Shown here: piece by piece, positions 42,519 to 51,487 of the stretch | Layout: every line of letters starts with the position of its first letter | Numbering within the stretch: position 1 is the stretch's first letter | DNA from: Prevotella sp. | GTDB taxonomy: Bacteria; Bacteroidota; Bacteroidia; Bacteroidales; Bacteroidaceae | Reading direction: 5' to 3' | Length of the DNA stretch: 64,000 nt | Assembly: GCA_022486815.1 (NCBI GenBank) | Contig: JAKVJW010000002.1 | Span: 80,023-144,022 of the forward strand | The notes under the pieces: generated by a model | Database searches by the model: none | What the model was told of the DNA's origin: nothing | Seen by the model: the letters and a program-made list of their open reading frames with translations, nothing else | Made by a program: the position numbers and the translations under genes

Positions 42519-42774
42519 AATAGTGAGATTTAAAATAAATAGCTTTATATCTTTCACTCTTCTTAATTTTGACGTTTGAAAACCAAAAAGGTTTATTCAA
42601 GAAGATCATATTAATTATTAATATCGTCCCAGTACTTTGAAATATGATTTGAGGAATATGATGAAATCTCATTTTCTTTACGGGAAATGAGATTTATCAA
42701 ACCTTAAAATCTTTTATTTAACTATTTTTTATAGATTTTCAGTTTATTATTTCCTTAATCAGGAAGAAAGTGAT

Positions 42775-42782
42775 TATCTTTG
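42775..42782 (+). promoter_or_regulatory. -7 box of the DUF4840 gene
   Basis: TATCTTTG, 38 bases before the start codon. The preceding bases (TTAATCAGGAAG) closely resemble those before the barrel gene at 30125. The rest of 42519-42774 shows no gene. Confidence 0.5.
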
Positions 42783-42819
42783 TCATAAATAAAAGAATTT
42801 AAGCTTAATAAAAATAATC

Positions 42820-43476
42820 ATGATCAAAAAAATTCCTATATCTATTTTTATTCTTACGATATTGGCCAGTCTATCATTGATCTCCTGTAATAAGGACGAT
42901 GATAATGGCAGAAAAGTATTGACACAAGCGGAAATCGGGGAAGCTTTAAAGAATACGACCGGTGAATATACCGGACCGATGACATTTGGAATCAACGAAC
43001 CATACAAACCAAATTCAAATAGAATAAAAACAGATACTGTATTTAATATGAAATGGTCTGTAAAGAAAGATACGACTCTGACCATAGATTATATTCCTAT
43101 GAAGGCTCTGGTTGACTTTATTACTGATACGGAACTGAAAGAAGCATTAATGGACGTTCAGCCACAAGCATTGACTTGCCATATCGACTTCTTCGATAAT
43201 GATCCTATCCAATTTTACCTGACAAAATTCAAGCCACAAACTTACCACGTTACTTATGGTGGAAAACAGCACGAAGTAATTATATATTATTATGATGCAA
43301 GATCTTTCAATTCTTCATGGGGTGCTTTCGATTATAAAAAATCAAATAACTTCTTTGCAAACATCTTTACAGATAAGATAATGGTAGATGGAGTGGTAAA
43401 AGATAAAATTGGTTTTCATGTTAACGGCATCTGTGTCACAACGGAAAAGAATGGACGTCCCTTTGATATTCATTAG
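42820..43476 (+). CDS. DUF4840 lipoprotein
   Basis: A 218-residue lipoprotein with lipobox L-I-S-C (Cys23) followed by an Asn/Asp-rich linker. The remainder, with Y-T-G-P-M-T-F-G, a Y-I-P-M-K-A-L-V segment and a closing N-G-I-C-V-T-T, resembles the Bacteroidales DUF4840 family. The function is unknown. It has its own promoter and is followed 144 bases later by another small exported protein. Confidence 0.72.
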   Translation: MIKKIPISIFILTILASLSLISCNKDDDNGRKVLTQAEIGEALKNTTGEYTGPMTFGINEPYKPNSNRIKTDTVFNMKWSVKKDTTLTIDYIPMKALVDFITDTELKEALMDVQPQALTCHIDFFDNDPIQFYLTKFKPQTYHVTYGGKQHEVIIYYYDARSFNSSWGAFDYKKSNNFFANIFTDKIMVDGVVKDKIGFHVNGICVTTEKNGRPFDIH

Positions 43477-43620
43477 TTGATCAAGAGACAAATCTGAAAT
43501 ATTAAAGAAAAAGATAATCGGAGCATCCCTTTTACCTAAATTTATTTTCTGAATAAGGGATTCCCCATCTATGATTTAACTTATACACATTATATTTATC
43601 CAATAAAAAAGAATACTGAT

Positions 43621-44265
43621 ATGGAAAAGAAAAATAGTCTGATCGTTCTTATTGCTTGCATAATTTTCTCTGCATTCAGTACGAATGCTATAGCCAAAGA
43701 CAAGAGAATGGTTGAACGTGGCATGAGTAAACAGGATGTTCTGGAAATCCTCGGGAAACCAAAATCTACCAGTTTCGATCAATATTTGGAACAATGGAAA
43801 TACATAAAATACGGGAGTTTGCTTGACACTAACAATCATGAAATTACCGTCGGTTTCGACCGTAACGATAAAGTAATAAGCTATCAGGATATTCTCGTTC
43901 CTGCAAATTTTGACCCAACAGACGACAGGACTGCAAATCCGTTGCCTGTACCGATGCATCCATATCCATACGGTGGCTATTGCTTGAATGACCATGATTT
44001 CTCTATATTGTACGACAAGGTCAGCAAAGGAAACTTTGATGAGGATAAATATGATCTTATCGAAGTGGCAAGTCTGGGCTGTTACTATACTTGTGCCCAA
44101 TGTGCCAGGATTATGGGATTGTTTTCCTTTGCAGATGATAAACTGAAAGCGCTAAGGTATATGGCACATCACATAGTTGATCCACAGAATGCTTACAGCA
44201 TCTATCGGTTGCTCAACTTCAATGATGATAAAGAAAAGGCAGCCAAGATTATTCAAGGCAGATAA
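43621..44265 (+). CDS. exported BamE-like plus DUF4476 protein
   Basis: A 214-residue exported protein with two parts. After the signal peptide (MEKKNSLIVLIACIIFSAFS, cleavage near A-I-A), residues 30-90 resemble the SmpA/OmlA/BamE fold (ERGMSKQDVLEILGKPKS, QWKYIKYG). The rest is a DUF4476 helical domain (SILYDKVSKGNFDEDKY, YYTCAQCARIMGLFSF, DDKLKALRYMAHHIVDP, then a last NFDDDKEKAAKII-like repeat). It should lie in the periplasm or at the outer membrane. It converges on the 44274 oxidoreductase gene with 8 bases between the stop codons. Confidence 0.75.
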   Translation: MEKKNSLIVLIACIIFSAFSTNAIAKDKRMVERGMSKQDVLEILGKPKSTSFDQYLEQWKYIKYGSLLDTNNHEITVGFDRNDKVISYQDILVPANFDPTDDRTANPLPVPMHPYPYGGYCLNDHDFSILYDKVSKGNFDEDKYDLIEVASLGCYYTCAQCARIMGLFSFADDKLKALRYMAHHIVDPQNAYSIYRLLNFNDDKEKAAKIIQGR

Positions 44266-44273
44266 ATCATCTT

Positions 44274-45161
44274 CTAATCTTTTCTCATGTTATCATCGCC
44301 GATGAGTATTGACCTGACCTTGTCATTGAAAAAGTCAGATAAATGATGTTTTCCATATTTAGGAGAGGTCATATCCATATTCATTGTTGTTAAGAAAAAT
44401 TCTATAGGCCCGTATGTCTTTGAATTGGTAAAAGTGTGAACGAGCCAGATTGCGAATATCCTGATCCAATTTGGTAAATGAGTGATCTTTACCGGTTTGG
44501 AATAGGCATTAAGGGCTAATTCACCTATTTCATTTTGTGAGAGAAGATCAGGGCCGCCGACATTGATCTCTTTAACATCTTGATTTATAGCATCAACGAC
44601 AACTTTGGCTAAATCTTGTCCATGAATAGGATTGAGTTTTAATTCCCCCTTACCAAACAAATAAATTCTTCCACTTTTTGCCATATTAAGAAAGTCACCC
44701 ATATCTGAGAAGAAGCCATTAGGTCTGATAACACAGAAATCCAGACCTGATGATTTTAGTTTATCAACAAATTTTTCTTTAGCCTCACCAATCTTCAAAT
44801 GTCTCAATTTATCACCGTTTAAGACAGAAATGTAAATAAATTTTTTGATGTTATTCCTTTTTGCCTCATCCATCAGATTTGCGTTGGCCTGATAATCAAC
44901 ATCCATATAGGTCAGTCCGTCTTTTTGTCTCGTGATTCCGACAGAACTAATCACGACATCGATATTATCACAAATCCCTTTTAACGTGTCAGGCTGAGTT
45001 ACTTGTGCCTCAATAATTTTCAGATCCGGTGCTTTTATGGCTATTTTATTCTTATTCCGTACAATTATCGTGGTGGCAAAACCTCTATCCAACAATTCCT
45101 GAGTAATAAATTGCCCTAAATATCCAGTGGCACCAGCTACTAAAACCTTATATTTTTCCAT
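44274..45161 (-). CDS. NmrA-like / atypical SDR NAD(P)-binding protein
   Basis: An atypical short-chain dehydrogenase of 295 residues. The N-terminal GATGYLG (residues 10-16) binds NAD(P)H. There is no YxxxK catalytic pair in the usual place, as in NmrA-like and complex I NDUFA9-like proteins. The central I-Y-I-S-V-L and V-I-R-P-N-G-F-F-S-D-M motifs and the C-terminal W-I-R-I-F segment are as in that group. It may sense redox cofactor or act as an electron-transfer accessory. It is a single gene with TATCTTTG on the minus strand at 45274-45281. Confidence 0.85.
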   Translation of the reverse strand: MEKYKVLVAGATGYLGQFITQELLDRGFATTIIVRNKNKIAIKAPDLKIIEAQVTQPDTLKGICDNIDVVISSVGITRQKDGLTYMDVDYQANANLMDEAKRNNIKKFIYISVLNGDKLRHLKIGEAKEKFVDKLKSSGLDFCVIRPNGFFSDMGDFLNMAKSGRIYLFGKGELKLNPIHGQDLAKVVVDAINQDVKEINVGGPDLLSQNEIGELALNAYSKPVKITHLPNWIRIFAIWLVHTFTNSKTYGPIEFFLTTMNMDMTSPKYGKHHLSDFFNDKVRSILIGDDNMRKD

Positions 45162-45273
45162 TATCTTTGTTTTTAGAATGTATTCATTTATAGTACCGCA
45201 CAGTTAGACAAAGTTTAATATGTACATCCAAAATCGTATATATAACATCCGGAACATCACCACTCATCTGTTG

Positions 45274-45431
45274 CAAAGATATAAAAACATTTTAAATGTG
45301 TGCACTTAATATTGGAAAATGTAATAAGATATGGCTGGCAAGAAGATGATGTCTATACTCATGGTAATTCTAATAGATTGAAATAAATTACAAAGAAAAA
45401 AGTGCAAAAAAGAATTTATTGTTTAACTTTG
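45274..45431. promoter_or_regulatory. divergent -7 boxes
   Basis: The minus strand has TATCTTTG at 45274-45281 for the 44274 gene. The plus strand has TAACTTTG at 45424-45431 for the adenylation gene. The rest of 45162-45467 is AT-rich with no gene. Confidence 0.5.
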
Positions 45432-45467
45432 TACCATTCGTGTCGTAAAAAATCAATCAGGAAAACT

Positions 45468-46943
45468 ATGGAGACAATTTATTCATTATTCAAGTTGCAA
45501 GTAAAGGAACGACCTGACGCCTTAGCCGTGATGGATGATAAGCGGCAACTCTCTTTTGCCCAACTGGACCAGCTCATTGATACCATCGCTTCTAAGTTTC
45601 TGGTGAACTATCCCAAATTTATCGGTATCGTAATGGATCACAGTGTAGAGATGATTGCTTCTATCTTCGCCGTCGTCAAGGTAGGTGCAGCGTATGTCCC
45701 TGCCGAACCATCCTTTCCTGTTGAACGTATCCGCTACATGATGAAGGAATGTGACATCGACTTTCTCATTACTCATGGCAAATATGCTGCAGATGTCAAC
45801 GGAGGATTCAGAAAACTGCTTATTGAAAGGGGACAGGAATGCCGGACGGATATTCAGATTGATGATATGTCAAAGCCGGATGGGCTGGCTTATGTACTCT
45901 ATACATCCGGAACATCAGGGGAGCCGAAAGGGGTATGTGTCAGCAACTCTAATGTCTGTCACTATGTGCATGCTTTCCAGAATGAATTCCACCCAGAAGA
46001 AGGTGACCGGATGTTGCAGTATTCTGTATGCTCGTTTGATATTTTCGTAGAGGAGATGTTTACGACACTCCTTTCCGGAGCTGCACTCTGCATTCCTTCG
46101 GAAAAGACCAAAGCCGATATTCCCGCACTGATGAAATATATCGAGAGTAATAGGATTACAGAACTGAGTGGATTTCCTTACCTGTTGCTAGAGATGAACA
46201 AACTGGAGCGAATCCCTTCCTGTCTCCGTCTGCTGATCAGCGGTGGTGATGTGCTGCGGGAGAAGTATATCTCCCATCTATTGCCTCAGGTACTGGTATA
46301 TAATACTTACGGTCCTTCGGAGACTACGGTATGTGCTTCCTATTATAAATGCAATGGTGGCTATGCACTTGAAGACAGTACTTACCCCATCGGGAAACCT
46401 GTCCTGGGGGTGGAAATCAATATCCAGGACGAAAAAGGAAACGTGCTAAAAGACGGAGAAACCGGTGAAATCTGCATTTACGGCAATGGCGTATCTCAGG
46501 GATATATCGGAAACAAACCGGAACAGGAGAATTTTACAGAAACGGGGAAGGGCCGGCAGATGTACCATAGCGGAGACCTGGGCTATGTGCTTCCTGACGG
46601 TAATCTTGCTTTTCTCCGCAGGAAAGACAAACAGGTAATGATCCTCGGCAAGCGGGTGGAATGTGACGAAGTGGAAAATCTGCTCAATACCTGTAATGAG
46701 GTAGAGAAGGGGGTTGTCTGTGCTTATACAGACCCCAACCAGTTGTCATATCTCGTGGCTTATATCGTACCTCGTGATGAAGAGACATTCGACTATCACG
46801 AACTTCACAGAAAACTCTCCATGTATCTGACTCCCTTTATGATACCGGAGTTTTTCGTCAAGATGCAGTCGCTGCCTATGACTGCAAACGGAAAGGTGGA
46901 CCGTAAAGCCTTGCCTGTCGTATTAAAGGAATGGAAATTATAA
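45468..46943 (+). CDS. stand-alone amino acid adenylation enzyme
   Basis: A 491-residue member of the AMP-forming acyl-CoA synthetase/NRPS adenylation family. The A3 P-loop Y-T-S-G-T-S-G-E-P-K-G lies around residue 145, A5 Y-G-P-S-E-T-T near 285, A7 Y-H-S-G-D-L near 368, A8 R-K-D-K-Q-V-M-I near 385 and A10 N-G-K-V-D-R near 480. All core motifs are intact. It ends at A10 without a carrier domain, so it resembles free-standing A domains such as DltA. Asp in the A4 region (C-S-F-D-I-F-V-E-E-M) indicates an amino acid substrate. ATG 45468 is chosen because the promoter box lies at 45424. It is 4 bases before a GNAT gene. Confidence 0.88.
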   Translation: METIYSLFKLQVKERPDALAVMDDKRQLSFAQLDQLIDTIASKFLVNYPKFIGIVMDHSVEMIASIFAVVKVGAAYVPAEPSFPVERIRYMMKECDIDFLITHGKYAADVNGGFRKLLIERGQECRTDIQIDDMSKPDGLAYVLYTSGTSGEPKGVCVSNSNVCHYVHAFQNEFHPEEGDRMLQYSVCSFDIFVEEMFTTLLSGAALCIPSEKTKADIPALMKYIESNRITELSGFPYLLLEMNKLERIPSCLRLLISGGDVLREKYISHLLPQVLVYNTYGPSETTVCASYYKCNGGYALEDSTYPIGKPVLGVEINIQDEKGNVLKDGETGEICIYGNGVSQGYIGNKPEQENFTETGKGRQMYHSGDLGYVLPDGNLAFLRRKDKQVMILGKRVECDEVENLLNTCNEVEKGVVCAYTDPNQLSYLVAYIVPRDEETFDYHELHRKLSMYLTPFMIPEFFVKMQSLPMTANGKVDRKALPVVLKEWKL

Positions 46944-46947
46944 GGAT

Positions 46948-47418
46948 ATGGAAGAAATAAAGATTATCCGAGTCGGACTCGGGGATATGGAAAATCTGAT
47001 GAAATGGCGGATGGAAGTGTTGCACCATGTATTCTCGTTGCCCGATGATCTGGACACGACACAACTCGAAGAAGAGAACCGCCGTTATTACCGGCAGCAG
47101 ATTGCCGGAGGAGGACATCTCGCCTGTTTTGCCCAGATCAATGGGGTAACAGTAGGGTGCGGAGGCGTCTGTCTTTATGAAGAGATGCCTTCGCCTGATA
47201 ATGCCAACGGCAAGTGTGCTTACCTGATGAATATCTATTGCAGGGAAACTTACCGGCATCGGGGTGTAGGACATGCGCTTGTACGTTGGCTCGTGAGACA
47301 GGTACAAGACTTAGGTGTACAGAAAATCTATCTGGAGACTTCTGACAGCGGACGCTCCCTCTATCAGTCGCTGGGATTTAAGGATATGGAGAACATGATG
47401 CATATAGAACATCAATGA
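46948..47418 (+). CDS. GNAT-family N-acetyltransferase
   Basis: A 156-residue GNAT with the acetyl-CoA loop R-H-R-G-V-G-H-A (R/Q-x2-G-x-G/A) near residue 111 and the C-terminal L-Y-Q-S-L-G-F motif. The N-terminal strand holds the variable acceptor site. It lies 4 bases after the adenylation gene and shares its promoter, so the two may act on the same amino acid or its product. The acceptor is not known. Confidence 0.88.
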   Translation: MEEIKIIRVGLGDMENLMKWRMEVLHHVFSLPDDLDTTQLEEENRRYYRQQIAGGGHLACFAQINGVTVGCGGVCLYEEMPSPDNANGKCAYLMNIYCRETYRHRGVGHALVRWLVRQVQDLGVQKIYLETSDSGRSLYQSLGFKDMENMMHIEHQ

Positions 47419-47472
47419 GAGATATTCTATATGCCATAAATGATATTTGTATTCTCAGATCCATCCATATTA

Positions 47473-47973
47473 CTAAAGATGGATAACCTTTTTCCCGGAA
47501 GGAAGTTGAAGAATGAAGGTTTGATGATGAAGCATACCGGGAAAACTCCCATGGCGATTATCCTGCATCGAAAAGCAAGCCATAATCTTTTGTTGATGTG
47601 CTATGGCATCATCATAGTTGATCCGCTGTTGCACGACCGGTTCTGCCTCATAAGGCTTTACATGATCCTCTTCCAGCAGCACATTGCCAGTATTCCTGTC
47701 ACGGAAGGCAAGTGCCTTCGTCTTCTTATCCATTTCGACAATGAGTTCGGAAGTGATAAAAAACACCTTAGAGTCTTTATCTATCACTTTTACCTTAACC
47801 TGTTGCGGAGTATAAATACATACACCTGTATTATTCCGGTGAAGTTTGCCGTCAGCCGCCCATTGAACCCTGACAATGGATGGAGTAACAAACTGCAGAT
47901 GCGGACGTGCATCCATGGCATGGAGAGAATGACTATAAAGTAAGATGATCAAAAAGAAAAACAGTTTTTTCAT
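47473..47973 (-). pseudogene. N-terminal remnant of a GH31 glycosidase
   Basis: The frame starts with a signal peptide (MKKLFFFLIILLYSHSLHA) and continues through the N-terminal mutarotase-like domain of a GH31 alpha-glucosidase/xylosidase (TPSIVRVQWAADG, V-F-F-I-T-S-E-L-I-V-E). It stops after 166 residues, against roughly 800-950 in intact enzymes; the catalytic barrel is absent. Its promoter (TAATTTTG, minus strand, 48012-48019) still looks intact. It lies divergent from the GH43-GH97 operon, of which it may once have been a partner. Confidence 0.75.
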
Positions 47974-48168
47974 GGTCTTGGTCGATTTTGTCCTATGATA
48001 ATGAATCATTGCAAAATTACGTATTTTAATCTTTATTATTTCCATCCTTTGTATCTAAAAATTATTTACTTGTCTCAAAAGGCATTTTCCGCATATACAA
48101 GACCCCAGATGATACATTATGAAAAGTCTATGATATAACAGATATAGATAAAAACGAGCAAAAATGCT

Positions 48169-48176
48169 TATCTTTG
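48169..48176 (+). promoter_or_regulatory. -7 box of the GH43-GH97-GH43 operon
   Basis: TATCTTTG, 45 bases before the first glycosidase gene. No TTTG at ideal distance; an activator may be required. Confidence 0.5.
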
Positions 48177-48220
48177 CTCCTGATATACTAAAAACTTAAT
48201 AAAAACTTCACAAGACAACG

Positions 48221-49588
48221 ATGAAAAAGACAATTTCGATTATGATGCTTGGCCTGTCTCTCACCGCCTCGGCGCAGAATCCGATCATACAGACCCACTA
48301 TACTGCTGACCCTGCGCCAATGGTAAAAGGCGATACGCTCTATGTTTATGCTGATGTAGATGAACCCAAGGCTGATTTCTTCTGGATGTACCAATGGCGG
48401 GTATATTCTACCACCGATATGGTCAATTGGACCGATCACGGAGAATTGCTCGGACTGAACAGTTTTTCATGGGCTGATGACCGTGCATGGGCTACTCAGT
48501 GCTGTGAACGAGATGGAAAATATTATTGGTATACATGTGCTCATTCCAAACTATCCGGCGGGATGGCCATCGGCGTAGCCGTCAGTGATTCACCTACCGG
48601 CCCCTTCAAGGATGCCATCGGCCGTCCACTTTATGATGACGGGAAATGGGATAATATAGATCCAACGGTACTGATGGATGGAAAGAATGCATATCTGGTA
48701 TGGGGCAATCCGGAGATTCATCAGGCCAAATTAGCGGACAACATGACCAGTTTTGATGGAGATGTCTCTATCATCAGCCAAGACGAGAAAAGTTTCGGTG
48801 CACCTTCACCTGCTTTTCGAAAACGGGGAATGAAATACAAGGACATTTATGTCGAAGGACCATGGCTGTCTAAACGTAACAAGAATTATTATCTTCTTTA
48901 TGCTGCAGGCGGAGTACCGGAACACATCGCCTATTCCATGAGCCGCAAGCCACAAGGGCCATGGATTTACAAAGGTGTTATCATGCCTCAGAAAAATGAG
49001 ACCAATTCTTTCACCAACCATTGTGGTATTATAGATTTCAAAGGGCATAGTTATTTCTTCTATCATACAGGTAATCTGCCCGGCGGAGGAGGTTTTGACC
49101 GTAGTATTGCTGTCGAGGAGTTCAAGTATAATAAAGACGGCACTATTCCTACAATTCTTCCCACGCGAGAGGGCGTGAAGCCAACAGGCACCTTGGACCC
49201 TTTCCAAAAGGTAGAGGCATCCACCATAGCATGGGAGAAGGGACTCACAACGGAACAAAGTTTAAAGACCGGAGTATATGTGACCGACATACAAAACGGT
49301 GACTGGATGAAAGTGAGAGAAGTAAACTTCTCCTCGGAACCTGAAAAGATCAGTATCAGTGCTGCCAGTGCCTCTCAGGGCGGAACAATAGAACTGCATA
49401 CTGACAGCATCAATGGTAAAATGATTGCCACTATCAACATACCAAGCACAGGAGGATGGGAGAATTTCTGCAATTTCTCAGTAAATACACTCAGTCCTGT
49501 TACCGGTATCCATGATCTCTTCTTTGTTTTTCATGGACAAAAGGGTAGAAAGTTGATGAATTTCTCATGGTGGGAAATGGAAAAATAA
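48221..49588 (+). CDS. GH43 glycoside hydrolase with C-terminal CBM6-like domain
   Basis: A 455-residue exported five-bladed propeller enzyme of GH43. The signal peptide ends at S-A-Q (residue 19). Catalytic acids are the Asp in T-A-D-P-A-P (D30), the Asp in N-I-D-P-T-V and the Glu in V-E-G-P-W. Residues 330-455 form a beta-sandwich resembling CBM6 (QKVEASTIAW, GDWMKVREVNF). Members split arabinose or xylose side chains from plant polysaccharides. It is the first of three linked glycosidases; 7 bases separate it from the GH97 gene. The third gene is its paralogue. Confidence 0.88.
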   Translation: MKKTISIMMLGLSLTASAQNPIIQTHYTADPAPMVKGDTLYVYADVDEPKADFFWMYQWRVYSTTDMVNWTDHGELLGLNSFSWADDRAWATQCCERDGKYYWYTCAHSKLSGGMAIGVAVSDSPTGPFKDAIGRPLYDDGKWDNIDPTVLMDGKNAYLVWGNPEIHQAKLADNMTSFDGDVSIISQDEKSFGAPSPAFRKRGMKYKDIYVEGPWLSKRNKNYYLLYAAGGVPEHIAYSMSRKPQGPWIYKGVIMPQKNETNSFTNHCGIIDFKGHSYFFYHTGNLPGGGGFDRSIAVEEFKYNKDGTIPTILPTREGVKPTGTLDPFQKVEASTIAWEKGLTTEQSLKTGVYVTDIQNGDWMKVREVNFSSEPEKISISAASASQGGTIELHTDSINGKMIATINIPSTGGWENFCNFSVNTLSPVTGIHDLFFVFHGQKGRKLMNFSWWEMEK

Positions 49589-49595
49589 GAAAAAG

Positions 49596-51485
49596 ATGAT
49601 AAAGATAAATAGGATAGGGCAACTGCTGACAATCTTCTTGTGGGCAATGACTTCAACCATGCAGGCCAACAATAAGATATTGACATCTCCCAACCAAAAG
49701 ATCAAGATCACTCTGTCTGCATCAAATACAGGATTTACAGTAAGTTATCAGGGAAAGACAGCTGTCCTCTGTACCCGATTGGGACTGATGACTAAAAATA
49801 AAACTGGTGTAGTAACCTGCAAAAAAATCATCCTGCAACAACAGAAACATATAGAGGAACACTATAGAATGCTTAGCGGAAAGCGGAGCATCTGCAATAA
49901 TGAAGCTACAGAAGCCGTTTGCACTCTCTCCCCACAACTAAAACTCCGGTTACGTGCCTACGATAATGGTATTGCTTTCCGGTACGAATTATCAGGTCTG
50001 AAGGCTGATAGTATCATGGGCGAACTCACAACATACTATATAAAACAAGGCCTGCGGCGGTGGATGCAAAACTATCAGTCATCATACGAAGATTTCTTTC
50101 CATTAACTACAGCACAGCCTCAAGAGGCTTCCAATAAACGTCACTGGGGATACCCGGCCCTTGTAGAACTACAGGATGCTCAATACTATACACTTTACAG
50201 CGAGGCTGACATCAACCCGTATCAAAGTGCATCTTCACTAAAGAGCTCCGGAAATACCGGCTATCAAGTGTTCCCTGATCGGAACCCTCTTCATCTTGAC
50301 GGAAACTGGCATACTCCATGGAGAGTAGTCATCATCGGCAAACTAAGTGATGTGGTAGAGTCTACACTGATCACTGATCTGGCAAGACCCTCTCAGTTGA
50401 AAGATACCACATGGATCCATCCGGGTGTGGTCTCCTGGGTATACTGGGCTTATAATCATGGTTCAAAAGATTATCAAATCGTAAGAAAATACATTGATAT
50501 GGCAGCCCGCTTCCACCTTCCTTATGTGCTCATTGATGCCGAATGGGATGAGATGACAAATGGGGGGAAGATAGAAGATGCCATCAACTATGCTCATCAG
50601 AAGGGTGTACGCCCCCTCATCTGGTATAACTCTTCTACTGCATGGATCAATGGTGCACCAGGACCGAAATTCCGTATCAACACTCCAGAAAAACGCGAAA
50701 AGGAATTTGCCTGGCTCGAAAAGTCGGGAGTAGCCGGTGTCAAGGTAGACTTCTTCGATGGCGACACCCAACCGACAATGGCCTATTGCATAGCTATCCT
50801 GAAATGTGCCGCACGCCACCATCTTCTGGTGAACTTCCATGGTGCTACTATTCCCCGGGGCTGGCAGCGTACCTTTCCCAACCTCCTCTCAACAGAAGGT
50901 GTATATGGAGAAGAATGGTACAACAACCTGCCCATACTTACCAATAAAGCTGCCTGCCATAATGCGACCTTACCTTTCACGCGCAACGTGATAGGACCAA
51001 TGGATTATACTCCCTGCGCCTTCTCTGACTCACAACATCCACATATCACCAGTAATGCGCATGAACTGGCACTCACTGTCCTTTATCAATCCGGGCTTCA
51101 GCATCTGGCCGATAAACCCGAAAGTTATTATGCCCAGCCTTCTGAAGTACAGCACTTCTTGGGGAAACTGCCTGTAGCATGGGATGATACCCGCCTTATC
51201 GCAGGCTATCCAGGGAAATACGTAATCATGGCCCGCCGGAAAGGTGCAACCTGGTATATTGCTGGAATCAATGGTACAGACAAGAAGCTTGAAGTCAACT
51301 TGAATCTTAAAAGTCTGAGACTTCCTTCTGCTCCATTATATCTTGAGAGTTTCGAGGACAATACCAGTAAAGAACATCACTGGGAAATCAAGAAAGGGGA
51401 AAAACATTTGCCTGACCAAGTGACCATGATACCTCGTGGCGGTTTCATTTTTATTATTCAGGTAAGAAAAAACAAAAACTTATAA
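49596..51485 (+). CDS. GH97 alpha-glycosidase (retaining type)
   Basis: A 629-residue exported enzyme of GH97. It starts with a signal-like stretch, then the N-terminal beta-super-sandwich (up to about 270) and a (beta/alpha)8 barrel (V-S-W-V-Y-W-A, H-L-P-Y-V-L-I-D-A-E-W, G-V-R-P-L-I-W-Y). G-V-K-V-D-F-F-D-G-D carries the nucleophile Asp of the retaining alpha-galactosidase-like group, and L-L-S-T-E-G supplies the acid/base Glu. The calcium-dependent inverting SusB type would have Glu instead. An alpha-galactosidase or alpha-L-arabinopyranosidase is likely. It is placed between two GH43 enzymes with gaps of 7 and 2 bases. Confidence 0.9.
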   Translation: MIKINRIGQLLTIFLWAMTSTMQANNKILTSPNQKIKITLSASNTGFTVSYQGKTAVLCTRLGLMTKNKTGVVTCKKIILQQQKHIEEHYRMLSGKRSICNNEATEAVCTLSPQLKLRLRAYDNGIAFRYELSGLKADSIMGELTTYYIKQGLRRWMQNYQSSYEDFFPLTTAQPQEASNKRHWGYPALVELQDAQYYTLYSEADINPYQSASSLKSSGNTGYQVFPDRNPLHLDGNWHTPWRVVIIGKLSDVVESTLITDLARPSQLKDTTWIHPGVVSWVYWAYNHGSKDYQIVRKYIDMAARFHLPYVLIDAEWDEMTNGGKIEDAINYAHQKGVRPLIWYNSSTAWINGAPGPKFRINTPEKREKEFAWLEKSGVAGVKVDFFDGDTQPTMAYCIAILKCAARHHLLVNFHGATIPRGWQRTFPNLLSTEGVYGEEWYNNLPILTNKAACHNATLPFTRNVIGPMDYTPCAFSDSQHPHITSNAHELALTVLYQSGLQHLADKPESYYAQPSEVQHFLGKLPVAWDDTRLIAGYPGKYVIMARRKGATWYIAGINGTDKKLEVNLNLKSLRLPSAPLYLESFEDNTSKEHHWEIKKGEKHLPDQVTMIPRGGFIFIIQVRKNKNL

Positions 51486-51487
51486 CA

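Noticed and set aside
45402..45467. N-terminal extension of the adenylation enzyme
   Set aside because: The promoter box lies at 45424-45431 and the extra residues do not fit the family start.
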